The position numbers were made by a program, and so were the translations under genes. 51,042 bases of DNA, taken from positions 1-51,042 of the forward strand of contig DWWH01000030.1 of assembly GCA_019119815.1 (NCBI GenBank). Direction: 5' to 3'. Positions 16,764 through 26,117 of this stretch are shown here, in pieces. The DNA is from Candidatus Eisenbergiella intestinipullorum (GTDB lineage: Bacteria > Bacillota > Clostridia > Lachnospirales > Lachnospiraceae). The number at the start of each line of letters is the position of its first letter. The stretch's first letter is position 1. The notes beneath the pieces were generated by a model. That model was not told the DNA's origin. It saw only the letters and a list, made by a program, of their open reading frames with translations, and searched no databases.

Positions 16764-17018
16764 GATCATAGAGAAAAGGGGAGGCCTATCCGCGTTTCCT
16801 TCCAGGGAGAGCTGAGAGAGCAGCAAAAGCCGGCGGCGGAGAGCCTGCTGGCCGGAGATACCGGTGTGCTCAGCGCGGCTGCTGCTTTTGGGAAAACCGT
16901 GGTATGCAGCTATCTGATTGCCCGGAGGAGGGGAAACACGCTTATCCTTCTGGAAAGCACGGATCTCATTTCCCGATGGGAGGAAGAACGGAACCGGTTT
17001 TTGAAGATCGATGAGGAA
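16764..17018 (+). pseudogene. Remnant of a DEAD/DEAH helicase of the TOTE-conflict type
   Basis: Between an in-frame stop at 16761 and about 17018 the frame reads RVSFQGELREQQKPAAESLL, then DTGVLSAAAAFGKTVV and NTLILLESTDLISRWEEERNRFL. This corresponds to the Q-motif, the modified Walker A (AFGKT) and motif Ia of the large helicase or primase-helicase proteins of TOTE conflict systems. Only about 80 residues remain of a protein that usually exceeds 700, and no start precedes them. A GGK-containing stretch in another frame after 17030 may be the frameshifted continuation. Dead fragment of a mobile or defence gene. Confidence 0.7.
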
Positions 17019-17080
17019 GTATGCCATCATGCCGCATCCGCTGCGGCACAGTCTGGCAGGCGGGAAAATAGGGTGGGCAC

Positions 17081-17518
17081 TCATCCCCGTGAATGCTCAT
17101 AATCCACCAGAAACTGCCGGACATCATCCGTTCTCAGATGGAGCAGGAGAGCAATTTCCTGCTCTGTCTTTCCATCCAGATGAAGCCGGATGATCTCAAG
17201 TGCAATTTTGACGCCTTCCTGTCTCCCCTCTTCTCTTCCCAGTTCAATATTTTCCCTGTCTCTCTGCATCAATGTCATGTATTCCACCTCCATTTTCGGA
17301 TTCTGCTTCACTTCGTTTACCTTCTGATGAATCTGCCGGATGAGCGGACTTTTTGCCTGCGCGGCAAATCGGTCCGTGGTGTCCTCCACATAAGAAAGCA
17401 ATTCCTTCATCTCCGCGTCCACATCATCCAGTGTCCCCCTGGTATTGAGAAAAATCTTTATGCTTTCATCTCCCAGAGAAAGGGAAAGATTTTCCCGGCA
17501 GCGGTTTTCAAAGGTATA
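17081..17518 (-). pseudogene. C-terminal remnant of an Rpn-family PD-(D/E)XK nuclease/transposase
   Basis: Read on the minus strand from 17518, the frame gives YTFENRCREN, DESIKIFLNTRG, then a helical tail with REEGRQEGVKIALEIIRL and TEQEIALLL. These are the conserved middle and C-terminal features of Rpn (recombination-promoting nuclease, transposase_31/PDDEXK) proteins. The catalytic N-terminal half is missing: the frame runs into a stop inside the first hairpin of the array at 17520. A GTG at 17422 could start a 113-residue product, but no ribosome site stands out. Probably non-functional. Confidence 0.75.
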
Positions 17519-17519
17519 A

Positions 17520-17687
17520 GATTAGAAAATGCGCTCGATAGCGCATTTTCTAATCAGGATTTGTGCCGAAGCGTCACAAATCCTGTGATCGCAGCGCCGA
17601 ATCGAAAATTCGGCGCGCGTTTCTCTATCTGAAGAATTGTAAATCTTATGATAAAATTTCAGATAATTCGGATTTTTCAGAAAAATC
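17520..17687. repeat. Array of four consecutive perfect palindromes before jetA
   Basis: The stems are GATTAGAAAATGCGC (17520-17534 with 17541-17555), AGGATTTGTG (17556-17565 with 17575-17584), GCGCCGAAT (17594-17602 with 17608-17616) and GATTTTTC (17671-17678 with 17680-17687, centre base 17679). The first two abut directly. Each arm pair is exact but sequences differ, so this is not one repeated unit. The array begins exactly where the Rpn remnant loses similarity. Confidence 0.8.
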
Positions 17688-17739
17688 AGAAAATTTACTG
17701 TAACGCCTTTAAACAATTCTGTAAATCGGAAAATAGATA

Positions 17740-17768
17740 TGGAACATTCCTTCAGCCTGTCTTATAAT
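17740..17768 (+). promoter_or_regulatory. Candidate promoter of the jetABCD operon
   Basis: A perfect -10 TATAAT (17763-17768) is preceded at 17 bases by TGGAAC (17740-17745), a weak -35. The leader to jetA is about 75 bases. Confidence 0.5.
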
Positions 17769-17850
17769 GACATTGATAAGCTTTTCATGATAACAGTGAA
17801 GAAAAAGAAACAGGAAATCGGATATTCTGATTTTCAAAAAGGAATTCAAC

Positions 17851-19326
17851 ATGCAGCGACTCGATGCCATCAATGAAACGTCCTATCTTTCCGTTCCCAA
17901 TGCTCCCATTTACAGAAAAATCATGCGCGTGTTTTACAGAGAATATGAGAAAATGCACTTCCAGCTCTATAAGGAGGATGTCTATGAGCTCGTGAAGGGA
18001 GAAGAAGAATTTGCCGGCCAGTCATACGGCATGGCCCAGCTGGAGCAGGATCTGGATGCGCTGGTAAAGTGGAAGAATCTGACGCCGATTCAGGATCCGG
18101 GGAGGGTGTATACGATTGCGGATTACAAGAACAGGCAGTATCGCTATACCATGTCAGAATACGCGGTGGAAATTGAGAGAATGACGGTGCGGCTGGAAAA
18201 TCTGTTTCTGGAATCCGGAAACCTGTCGACCAACTTCTTCATACGGCTGGAAAGAAGCCTGGAAGAAGCGGAGGGTATGGAACAGGCTCCGCTGAAAGAG
18301 GTGAACGAGTGGTGGAATCTTCTGCAGGAGGATTTCAAGCGGCTGAACCAGAATTATCAGGACTACCTGCGGGATTTTTATTCCGGTAAGGCGGACCGGC
18401 TGATGAAGTCGGTGGAATTTGTGCTGCATAAGGATAAATTCATCAAATATCTGAATGAGTTCATTCAGGAGCTGCAGCGGCATTCCAGAAGAATCAGCCA
18501 GCTGCTTGAGAAGCATGTGGAGCGGATGGAAGGGACGATTCTGGAACGGGTGGTGCAGAGCGAGCTGGATATTCCGCATGCGGTTTCCGAATACCGCGGA
18601 AATGCCGAACTGTCCATCCGGGAAAACGTGACAGGAAAATGGGAATCTCTGAAAAACTGGTTTCTGGATACGCCGGAGCGTGAGTGTGAGGCCGGAAAAG
18701 TGCTGCAGATCACAAATGATGTGATCCGGAGCATCATCCAGAATGCGGCACTTATTGTGCAGATGCAGAACTGGGGAATCAGCAGGAAGGAGGATTACCG
18801 GAAATTTCTGGAGCTTTTTCTGAAATGTGAGGATCTGGAGGAAGCGCACCGGTTGTCCGCTCATGTGTTTGGAATTCAGCAGATGGAGCATTTCCGGACG
18901 AATGAACAGCGGGAATCGGACGCGGTGGGAAAAAGCGTCTATGAGGAAGAGCCGGCGGAATTTCTGCTGAAGCCGCATACCAGAGCATACAGGGAGAAAA
19001 AGGACCGACATGGCTTTGCGGACAAGTCGCTGGAAAAGCTGATGCAGAGACAGCAGTACCTGCAGCTTGCCGAGCGGCAGAGGGAGGTTGTTTTCCGTTA
19101 TATCAGGGATAACCGCATTACCTTTGCGGAGATTGAGGAAACGGTTTCCGAGGCGACGAAGAACATGTTTCTGCAGTGGATCAGTCTTGCGAATATGAAC
19201 CCGGAAGGAAAAGGAAGAACGGAATACGGGCAGGAATACAGACTGATCCGGCAGGAGGGGAGCTGTGTTTTAAAATGTGAGGACGGAAACCTTACCATGC
19301 CGGCCTATATCATGGAGTTTCAATAA
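17851..19326 (+). CDS. jetA: Wadjet type II protein JetA (DUF2397/TIGR02677)
   Basis: This 491-residue protein resembles the TIGR02677/DUF2397 family: an N-terminal winged-helix region (YLSVPNAPIYRKIMRVFYREYEKMHFQLYKEDVYELV), a long helical middle (LEQDLDALVKWKNL, FIRLERSLEEAE) and a C-terminal winged helix. In Wadjet JetA is the kleisin-like subunit that links the SMC-like heads of JetC. It is the first gene of a tight operon in the order A-B-C-D; the jetB ATG follows the stop by two bases. Ribosome site AAAGGAA precedes the start. Confidence 0.92.
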   Translation: MQRLDAINETSYLSVPNAPIYRKIMRVFYREYEKMHFQLYKEDVYELVKGEEEFAGQSYGMAQLEQDLDALVKWKNLTPIQDPGRVYTIADYKNRQYRYTMSEYAVEIERMTVRLENLFLESGNLSTNFFIRLERSLEEAEGMEQAPLKEVNEWWNLLQEDFKRLNQNYQDYLRDFYSGKADRLMKSVEFVLHKDKFIKYLNEFIQELQRHSRRISQLLEKHVERMEGTILERVVQSELDIPHAVSEYRGNAELSIRENVTGKWESLKNWFLDTPERECEAGKVLQITNDVIRSIIQNAALIVQMQNWGISRKEDYRKFLELFLKCEDLEEAHRLSAHVFGIQQMEHFRTNEQRESDAVGKSVYEEEPAEFLLKPHTRAYREKKDRHGFADKSLEKLMQRQQYLQLAERQREVVFRYIRDNRITFAEIEETVSEATKNMFLQWISLANMNPEGKGRTEYGQEYRLIRQEGSCVLKCEDGNLTMPAYIMEFQ

Positions 19327-19328
19327 GG

Positions 19329-20462
19329 ATGAATGAGCTGAGAACATTGCTGGAAGAATTCTGGATCTGCAGGGATGCAGACAGGGAAGAATATTACAGG
19401 GTCAGACGGGATGTGCCGAATTTTCAGAAATTTGTCAGAGAACAGTTGGGCTGGAAGCTGATTCACACGGAGAATCTGATTAAGCTGGAAAAGGTTCCTG
19501 CCCACGCGGAAAGCTTCATGGGAATCCAGGAATTTACGGAGATCCGGGATTACTGCATCCTGTGCGTGGTCCTCATGTTTCTGGAGGACCGGGAGGAAGA
19601 GGAGCAGTTCCTTTTGTCGGAACTGATCGATTACGTGGAGACGCAGCTGAAGGGCTACATGCAGATCGACTGGACCTCCTTTACCCAGAGAAAATCGCTG
19701 GTAAGGGTGCTTCAGTATCTGGAAAAGCTGTATGCGCTGCGGGTGTATGAAGGAAGCAGCGAGGCTTTCGGTCAGGAAGCGGGACGGGAGGTCCTGTATG
19801 AAAACACGGGCTATTCCAAATATTTTGCCACAAGCTTCCCGCGCGATATTTCCGGATACGAATCCTGGAAGGACTTTGAGAAGGCGGACTTTGAGGAGCT
19901 TTCCACAGAACGGGGGCAGGGACGGGTGCATCGCGTTTACAGACAGCTTGTGGCCTGTCCGGCCTTTTACTGGGAAGAAAATGACGATGCGGACGCGCTT
20001 TATCTGAAAAACCAGAGACAGTGGATCTCCAGATATCTGGGAGAAAATCTGGGCGGAAGGCTGGACATCCATAAAAACGCGGCTTTCTGGATGCTGGAGG
20101 AGGATGCGTTCGGAGCGGTTCATCCGCGGGACGCCATGCTTCCTGAAGCGGTTCTTCTGTTCTGCGGGTATATCCAGGAGCTTCTGGAGACGGGAAGGCT
20201 GGAACGGCAGGAGAATGAGACGGTCATCCTGGAACGTGACACCTTTGATGCCTTCTGGATCGAACTGCGGGACGGATGGAAGGCGGCCTGGAGCAAGGAA
20301 TACCGGGAGATGGACGACAGAAGGCTGCTGGAAATTGTGAGACGGTACATGAAGGACTGGATGCTGCTTCGGGAAGAGGGGGAATGGTGCATCCTTCTTC
20401 CGGCAGTCGGAAAGCTGAAGGGCTATTATCCGGATGATTTTCAGAAAGGAACAGAGGCATGA
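19329..20462 (+). CDS. jetB: Wadjet type II protein JetB (DUF2398/TIGR02678)
   Basis: This 377-residue protein fits TIGR02678/DUF2398: ELRTLLEEFWICRDADREEYYRVRR at the start, a predicted winged-helix pair, and a C-terminal helical domain ending in LLPAVGKLKGYYP. JetB is the KITE-type subunit that binds JetA in the motor complex. Its start is coupled to the jetA stop, and its own stop overlaps the jetC start by four bases (ATGA at 20459). Both junctions imply stoichiometric translation. Confidence 0.92.
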   Translation: MNELRTLLEEFWICRDADREEYYRVRRDVPNFQKFVREQLGWKLIHTENLIKLEKVPAHAESFMGIQEFTEIRDYCILCVVLMFLEDREEEEQFLLSELIDYVETQLKGYMQIDWTSFTQRKSLVRVLQYLEKLYALRVYEGSSEAFGQEAGREVLYENTGYSKYFATSFPRDISGYESWKDFEKADFEELSTERGQGRVHRVYRQLVACPAFYWEENDDADALYLKNQRQWISRYLGENLGGRLDIHKNAAFWMLEEDAFGAVHPRDAMLPEAVLLFCGYIQELLETGRLERQENETVILERDTFDAFWIELRDGWKAAWSKEYREMDDRRLLEIVRRYMKDWMLLREEGEWCILLPAVGKLKGYYPDDFQKGTEA

Positions 20463-23400
20463 ACAACCGATGGAAGATGAACCGGATCGGGTTCGTTAAT
20501 TTCTGGCTTTATGATGAGGAAGATTTTCAGTTCGAGGATGGCAGGCTTCTCCTGCGCGGGCAGAACGGCTCCGGCAAATCGATCACCACTCAGAGCTTCA
20601 TTCCGTTTATCCTGGACGGCGACCGGACGCCGAGCCGGCTGGATCCCTTCGGCTCCAGCGACCGGAGAATGGAGTACTATTTTCTGGGAGAAGAGGGAAA
20701 GGACGAATCCACCGGCTATCTTTTTCTGGAGTTTCAGAAAACGGAAGAAGCGGATGAAGGGAAAAGCGTCCAGTACCGCACGATCGGCATCGGACAGCGC
20801 GCCAGACGGGGAAGGCCGATGGATTTCTGGGGCTTTCTCATTCTGGACGGGCGCAGGATCGGACAGGATCTGTGGCTGTATAAGCAGACAGGTAGCGTGA
20901 AGATCCCCTATGACAGACGGGATTTAAGGCAGGTGCTCGGAGAGGAAAATCCACTCACGGACAGTCCGAGCGAATACAAGAAGCTGGTGAATCAGCACAT
21001 TTTCGGCTTTCGGAAGATGGAGCAGTATGAGCAGTTCATCCGGCTTCTGGTGAAGGTGCGCGCGCCGAAGCTTTCTAAGGAATTCAAACCAACGAAGGTG
21101 TATGAGATTCTGAACGATTCCCTGCAGACGCTGACGGATGAGGATCTGCGCCCCATGGTGGACGCCATGGAAAAGATGGATGAGATTCAGGAAAGCCTGG
21201 ACAGACTGAAAAGGGCCTTCGGGGATGTGCGGATTATACGGACGGAGTACACGCGTTATAATCAGTTCATGCTGGCCCAAAAAGCGCAGGCCTACCTTTC
21301 CAGAAAAGCGGATGTGGAAAAGGCGCAGGCTCAGCTGGAGGAACAGCTTGCCGCAGCGCAGGAGATCCGGGAGCAGCAACGGGAAAACGGAGAGAAGCTG
21401 AATGCGCGCAGGGAGAGGGAACGGATGGCCCGCGCGGAACGGGACAGCCTGCTGGATGATAAGCTGAAGGATATGGATGCCAGGCTGGAGACGGCTAGAA
21501 GGGAGCGGCAGGAGGCCGAAGAACGGGAGCGCCAGTGGGAGAAAAAGGCAGAGGATTACAACGGGAAAATTTTTGCCGCGGAGCGGAAGGAAAAGGAGCT
21601 TCAGGATGAGCTTTCCGGAAGACAGGAAGAGCAGCAGGAGGAAAGGGCGCAGCTTCAGGAGCAGCAGGAGGTGCTGCAGTGGGAAGGACATCCGGATGCG
21701 GTCAGCATGCTTGAGGAAGGGCGGCTGTCCGATATGCCGGAAATCACAAAGCGCCTTGGAGAGTATGAAAAAAATCTTGCTGAGGGGAAAAAGAGAATCC
21801 ATGCCTTCGAGGAAGCATCCGGACAATATGAAGAGGCGGCTCTTGCGCTGGAGCAGCTGAAAAAGGAGAAGGCGGAGCAGGAAAAGAAGCAGCAGCTTGC
21901 AGAAAAAAGGCTGCAGGAGGGACAGGACGACTGGATCAGCCTGCTGTATGAGAAGGCTGACAGAGCCGTGGAGTGGAAACCGGAAAGGGGCATTCTCAGA
22001 GAAGCGGAAGAGCTGGCCAGGGCATACGAATCCGTTTCCGATGCGGGAGAGATTCAGGAGCTTCTGCGCCGCGACTATGAGAAACAGCGGCTGGAGCTTC
22101 TGAGCCTGCGGGAGGAAAAGGAGAGAAGCCGTCAGGACGGAGAGCTTGCCCTGAAACAGGCGCGGGAGGAGCTGCATGCGGTTCAGAGCGCGCCGGAGCT
22201 GGAGCCTGAGAGGGGAGAGCTGGTTGATCGGTCCAGAAAGGCGATGGAGGAGGCGGGAATCCGGGCAGTACCCTTTTATAAGGCTGTGGAATTCGCGGAT
22301 GGACTGGATCCGGCCGCCTGCGCGGTAATGGAAGCGCAGTTAAAGGGCATGGGACTGCTGGACGCGCTGGTGGTGCAGCCGGAGGATCTTCTCCGGATTG
22401 AAAGGGAATGCCCGGAGTTTCTGGACAGCGTGATCTGTGTGGAAGGGGCGGAGCCTGCCGGGGAGCAGGACACCGGAGATACTGCTGCCTCCTTTTTGGG
22501 CCTGACGGTGAATACGGAGCTGGAGGATGGACTGCGGAAGGAAACGGCCCGCATCCTGCGCCATATCCGAAACGGCCGGGCGTCCGGAAAAGGGCTGCGG
22601 GGAGGATCCCGTGAAGGAGTTCGGGACGGTTTTCCCGAAGGCCGTCTTGCCATCGGAGAAAACGGCATGTTCCGCCAGGGAGCCCTGCTGGGAAAGGCCT
22701 GGCAGGAGGGTGAAGCGGAATATGTGGGCCAGCTTGCGCGGAAAAGGAAGAAGGAGCAGAAGCTCAGACAGCTGACGGAGCGGATTTCGGAGCTGGAAGC
22801 GCTTATGGAGGGGCTGTTCGGAGAGCTGTCTGCGCTGTTCGGGCGTCTGGACACGCTGGAGAAGGAGTACAGAGCGGTTCCTGATTTTTCGGAAATCAAC
22901 GACGCGCTGGAAGAGCTGCGGGAATGCGCGCTGCAGCTGGACTGGCTGAATGGACAGTTTTCGGAGCGGGAGCGGAAAGCGCAGGAGGCGGAGCAGAGGA
23001 AGAACCGGTGCTGGCAGGTGATGCTGCAATGCTGCAAAGCGCTGCCCTATGGGAGAACAGAAGCGGAATATGAGGAAGCGCAGGATGCGCTGAGGGAGTA
23101 TGAAAGAACCTGGAGGGAATGCCGGGAAACCCTCCTGCGGCTTCAGCAGGCGCAGGAATGGCTCAGGGAGCAGCAGAACCGTCTGGAGGAGGATCGGCAG
23201 GCGCTGGACGACGCTCTGGCAGAAAAGCAGCGCTGCGGCGGCAGAGTCCGGGAATGTGAGATCCGCATCCGCCAGTATGAGGAATACCTGAACCGTCCGG
23301 AGATCCGGGAGAAGGCGGAGCGGCTGAAGGCCCTGAATGAGGAACTGGATCAGATTGATAAAGACTGTCGGAAGCTTGAAACGGGGCTTGCAACGCTGGC

Positions 23401-24616
23401 GGAGCGCCTCCGCATTCTGACGGAATCGGAACCGGACAAAAGGGCGGAACTGCAGCGCGCGATCGGAGAGGAAACCTGGCTCCGCAAATATTTTGAAGAG
23501 GAGCTTTCCCTGAAGCTGGTCTTTGACAGAGAAGCGGCTTCTCTTCCGGAATGCGCGCGGAAGGCGATGGGCTTTCTGAGAGAGAGCGATAAAAACCGGG
23601 AGCCCGCGGATATGCTGCAGGCCCTGTATCAGGTATTCCAGAAATATAACGGCAGCCTGGCTGCCTACGGGACGACGCTGGAGGACTGCTTCGGGATGGA
23701 CGGGACAGCGGAGCAGGTGCCGGGAGCGCTCCGGAAACGGGTGCGCGTCGCCTCCGTCTGGAATGGGAAAAAGGTATATCTGGAGGAATTTTATCAGATC
23801 CTGAAAAATGCCATCGATGAAACGCAGCTTCTGATTCAGGAGAAGGACAGGGAGCTGTTTGAGGATATCCTTTCCCAGACTATCAGCCAGCAGCTTACGG
23901 ACAGGATTGCGGAGAGCCGCAGATGGGTGGCGGACATGTCGAAGCTGATGAGGGATATGGATACCTCCATGGGCCTGAGCTTTTCTCTGGACTGGAAGCC
24001 CAGGTCGGCGGAAAACGAGGCTGAGCTGGATGTGACGGAGCTGGAGCAGATTCTGCTGAGGGACAGAAGCCTTCTGACCATGGAGGATATTGAAAAGGCA
24101 GCCTCCCATTTCAGAAGCAAAATCAGAACACAAAAGCGTCTGCTGGAGGAAAGCGGAGGCATGATCAATTACATGGAGCTGGTGCGGGAGGCCATGGACT
24201 ACCGGGGCTGGTTTACGTTTCAGATGTTCTACAGGCGCGGCGAGGAGCCGAGAAAGCCTCTGACCAACGCAGCCTTCAACCGCTTCAGCGGCGGTGAAAA
24301 GGCCATGGCCATGTATGTACCCCTGTTCGCAGCGGTCAACGCCCAGTACCAGAAGGCAGACCGAAGGGACCATCCCCGTATCATCGCGCTGGACGAGGCC
24401 TTTGCGGGCGTGGATGATAAAAATATCAGCAGCATGTTCGAGCTGGTGGAAAAGCTGGATTTTGACTATATCATGAATTCCCAGTCCCTGTGGGGCTGCT
24501 TTGATACGGTAAAGGGCCTTCGAATCGCAGAACTGCTTCGGCCCATGAACTCTCAGATCGTGACCATCATCCGTTACACCTGGAACGGACATGAAAGGAT
24601 ACTGGATGAACAATAA
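20459..24616 (+). CDS. jetC: Wadjet type II protein JetC (TIGR02680), SMC-like ATPase
   Basis: This 1385-residue protein has an intact ATPase head: Walker A GQNGSGKS (34-41) near the N-terminus, ABC signature FSGGEKAMAMY near 1276, and Walker B RIIALDEAFAG with D1312 and E1313. Long coiled coils rich in Glu, Arg, Gln and Leu flank a central hinge region (about 590-760). In Wadjet, JetC dimers extrude DNA loops, so small circular plasmids are recognised by loop closure and then cut by JetD. All catalytic motifs are present, so the motor should be active. Confidence 0.95.
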   Translation: MNNRWKMNRIGFVNFWLYDEEDFQFEDGRLLLRGQNGSGKSITTQSFIPFILDGDRTPSRLDPFGSSDRRMEYYFLGEEGKDESTGYLFLEFQKTEEADEGKSVQYRTIGIGQRARRGRPMDFWGFLILDGRRIGQDLWLYKQTGSVKIPYDRRDLRQVLGEENPLTDSPSEYKKLVNQHIFGFRKMEQYEQFIRLLVKVRAPKLSKEFKPTKVYEILNDSLQTLTDEDLRPMVDAMEKMDEIQESLDRLKRAFGDVRIIRTEYTRYNQFMLAQKAQAYLSRKADVEKAQAQLEEQLAAAQEIREQQRENGEKLNARRERERMARAERDSLLDDKLKDMDARLETARRERQEAEERERQWEKKAEDYNGKIFAAERKEKELQDELSGRQEEQQEERAQLQEQQEVLQWEGHPDAVSMLEEGRLSDMPEITKRLGEYEKNLAEGKKRIHAFEEASGQYEEAALALEQLKKEKAEQEKKQQLAEKRLQEGQDDWISLLYEKADRAVEWKPERGILREAEELARAYESVSDAGEIQELLRRDYEKQRLELLSLREEKERSRQDGELALKQAREELHAVQSAPELEPERGELVDRSRKAMEEAGIRAVPFYKAVEFADGLDPAACAVMEAQLKGMGLLDALVVQPEDLLRIERECPEFLDSVICVEGAEPAGEQDTGDTAASFLGLTVNTELEDGLRKETARILRHIRNGRASGKGLRGGSREGVRDGFPEGRLAIGENGMFRQGALLGKAWQEGEAEYVGQLARKRKKEQKLRQLTERISELEALMEGLFGELSALFGRLDTLEKEYRAVPDFSEINDALEELRECALQLDWLNGQFSERERKAQEAEQRKNRCWQVMLQCCKALPYGRTEAEYEEAQDALREYERTWRECRETLLRLQQAQEWLREQQNRLEEDRQALDDALAEKQRCGGRVRECEIRIRQYEEYLNRPEIREKAERLKALNEELDQIDKDCRKLETGLATLAERLRILTESEPDKRAELQRAIGEETWLRKYFEEELSLKLVFDREAASLPECARKAMGFLRESDKNREPADMLQALYQVFQKYNGSLAAYGTTLEDCFGMDGTAEQVPGALRKRVRVASVWNGKKVYLEEFYQILKNAIDETQLLIQEKDRELFEDILSQTISQQLTDRIAESRRWVADMSKLMRDMDTSMGLSFSLDWKPRSAENEAELDVTELEQILLRDRSLLTMEDIEKAASHFRSKIRTQKRLLEESGGMINYMELVREAMDYRGWFTFQMFYRRGEEPRKPLTNAAFNRFSGGEKAMAMYVPLFAAVNAQYQKADRRDHPRIIALDEAFAGVDDKNISSMFELVEKLDFDYIMNSQSLWGCFDTVKGLRIAELLRPMNSQIVTIIRYTWNGHERILDEQ

Positions 24617-25940
24617 TGAAGAATGCGCGGCATATTTCCGTTCCCGGCCGGAATCCCGCAGATGCCTACAGGCGCTTCGCGCAAAATGGGAATCCTATGG
24701 AAGGGCAGCGGGCTATATCACCCTTTCCGATGCTTCCGAAGCGGAGCGCCGCCTTCTGGGAGGAATTCTCGGGAAAAACTTTTCAGAAGGAAAGATCCGG
24801 TTCTCCTGCGCGGAATTTGAGCGAGGCCTTCAGAAAACCAGATTCGCGCCTGTTGATCTGAAGAGCGTGCTGGAAGCCTATTTCGGAGAGATGATTACCG
24901 TGCGGAAGGAGAAGAAGCAAAAGGCTGGGCAGGATCGGGAGAATTTTCTGGAGGAGACCGGAAAACTGCTGGAACGGAAACATGGACCGGAAGGAGCTGC
25001 CTCTGTCTGGTTCCGGCGTATGAGAAAGGAAAAGGCCTTCGGTTATCAGCTCCTGATCCGGGAATATGGCAGAGACAGGGAGAAAGCGGCACAGCTTATC
25101 GGAAATGTGGGAGAAGCGCTGGCACGGCTGAAACTGGAAGAATATGAAGAGGAAAAGGCGGAAACGGCTCTGGCGGTTTTTGCCGCTGCCGTTTCCGGCA
25201 GTCCCCATTACTTTGACAGAGGAACCGCGGCAGGACAGCTTCTGGTCAACGCCGTCTGCTGCTGCATGGGCAGAGAACTGCCAAAAGGGGCACATGAATG
25301 GCGTGAACTGCTGCTTCAGGCGGGCATTGCGCCGGATCCCATATCCAGCAGCGTCCATGCGTATGGACTTCATCTGCGGACGGCAGAGGGAGAGCATCCG
25401 GCCTATGCGGCATTCTGCCGCAGAAAGGAGGCCTGCGTTGTCACGCTGGAAAATCTGAAGGAAATCGTTGGAGCGGAAGCGGAAGGGAATACCGTTTTTG
25501 TTGTGGAAAATGAGATGGTTTTCAGTTTCCTTACAGGCTTTCTGGCAGGAAGAGGGGAGGCCTGCGGGCTGACGCTTCTGTGCACCTCGGGGCAGCCGCG
25601 GACGGCGGCGCTTCAGGTGCTGGCCCTGCTTGCGGAGGCCGAATACCTGATCCGTTACAGCGGGGATATGGATCCGGAGGGAATTGACATCGCAGACCGG
25701 CTGTGGAAACGTTTTGGCCAGGTGCTGGAGATCTGGCGGATGTCGCCGGAGGATTACCGGAATGGACTTTCTGAGGAGCGGATAGAGGAAAAGCGCATGT
25801 CCAGACTGGGCCATGTGGAAAATCCGGTCCTTAAGGAAACCTCAGAACAGGTCAGAAAAACAGGCCTTGCGGCTTATCAGGAAAATATTCTGAAGAACCT
25901 GCTGGAGGATCTGGCCGCCTGCAGCCGGGTTAAGGCTTAA
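24606..25940 (+). CDS. jetD: Wadjet type II protein JetD (TIGR02679), Toprim nuclease
   Basis: ATG 24606, inside the last codons of jetC (11-base overlap, AAAGGAT upstream), gives 444 residues. The N-terminal arm (RPESRRCLQALRAKWESYGRAAGYITL) matches the TIGR02679 start. The C-terminal DUF2399 Toprim domain carries E301 (VVENEMVF) and the D354-x-D356 pair (IRYSGDMDPEGIDIADRL), which bind metal and cleave DNA. With JetABC it cuts circular plasmids. All active-site residues are present, so the four-gene system looks complete and functional. Confidence 0.95.
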   Translation: MNNNEECAAYFRSRPESRRCLQALRAKWESYGRAAGYITLSDASEAERRLLGGILGKNFSEGKIRFSCAEFERGLQKTRFAPVDLKSVLEAYFGEMITVRKEKKQKAGQDRENFLEETGKLLERKHGPEGAASVWFRRMRKEKAFGYQLLIREYGRDREKAAQLIGNVGEALARLKLEEYEEEKAETALAVFAAAVSGSPHYFDRGTAAGQLLVNAVCCCMGRELPKGAHEWRELLLQAGIAPDPISSSVHAYGLHLRTAEGEHPAYAAFCRRKEACVVTLENLKEIVGAEAEGNTVFVVENEMVFSFLTGFLAGRGEACGLTLLCTSGQPRTAALQVLALLAEAEYLIRYSGDMDPEGIDIADRLWKRFGQVLEIWRMSPEDYRNGLSEERIEEKRMSRLGHVENPVLKETSEQVRKTGLAAYQENILKNLLEDLAACSRVKA

Positions 25941-26117
25941 TAAATCTTTAGCTTTCTCTGCATAGAATCTTCAGATTTTCCGGTTAGGATAAGAGCAACG
26001 CAGCCAGTGGAGACGCTATCTTTGACGAGATGCGCGCGGCGCGGAAAATACAGGAAATGCCGGAAGCGCCGGACGGCCTGCGGACAGGCTGCGCGAAACG
26101 GCAGGAAGGAGAGTAAA

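Noticed and set aside
17520..17687. Hairpin array considered as an IS end or attachment site
   Set aside because: No transposase, target duplication or repeated sequence was found; kept only as an unexplained repeat.
22340..24613. A 757-residue open frame on the minus strand opposite jetC
   Set aside because: It mirrors the third-position GC of the JetC coiled-coil codons and shows no motif or ribosome site.
26007..26117. N-terminal extension of the lipoprotein gene from ATG 26007
   Set aside because: It adds an Arg-rich stretch before the signal sequence, and TTG 26118 has a much better ribosome site.
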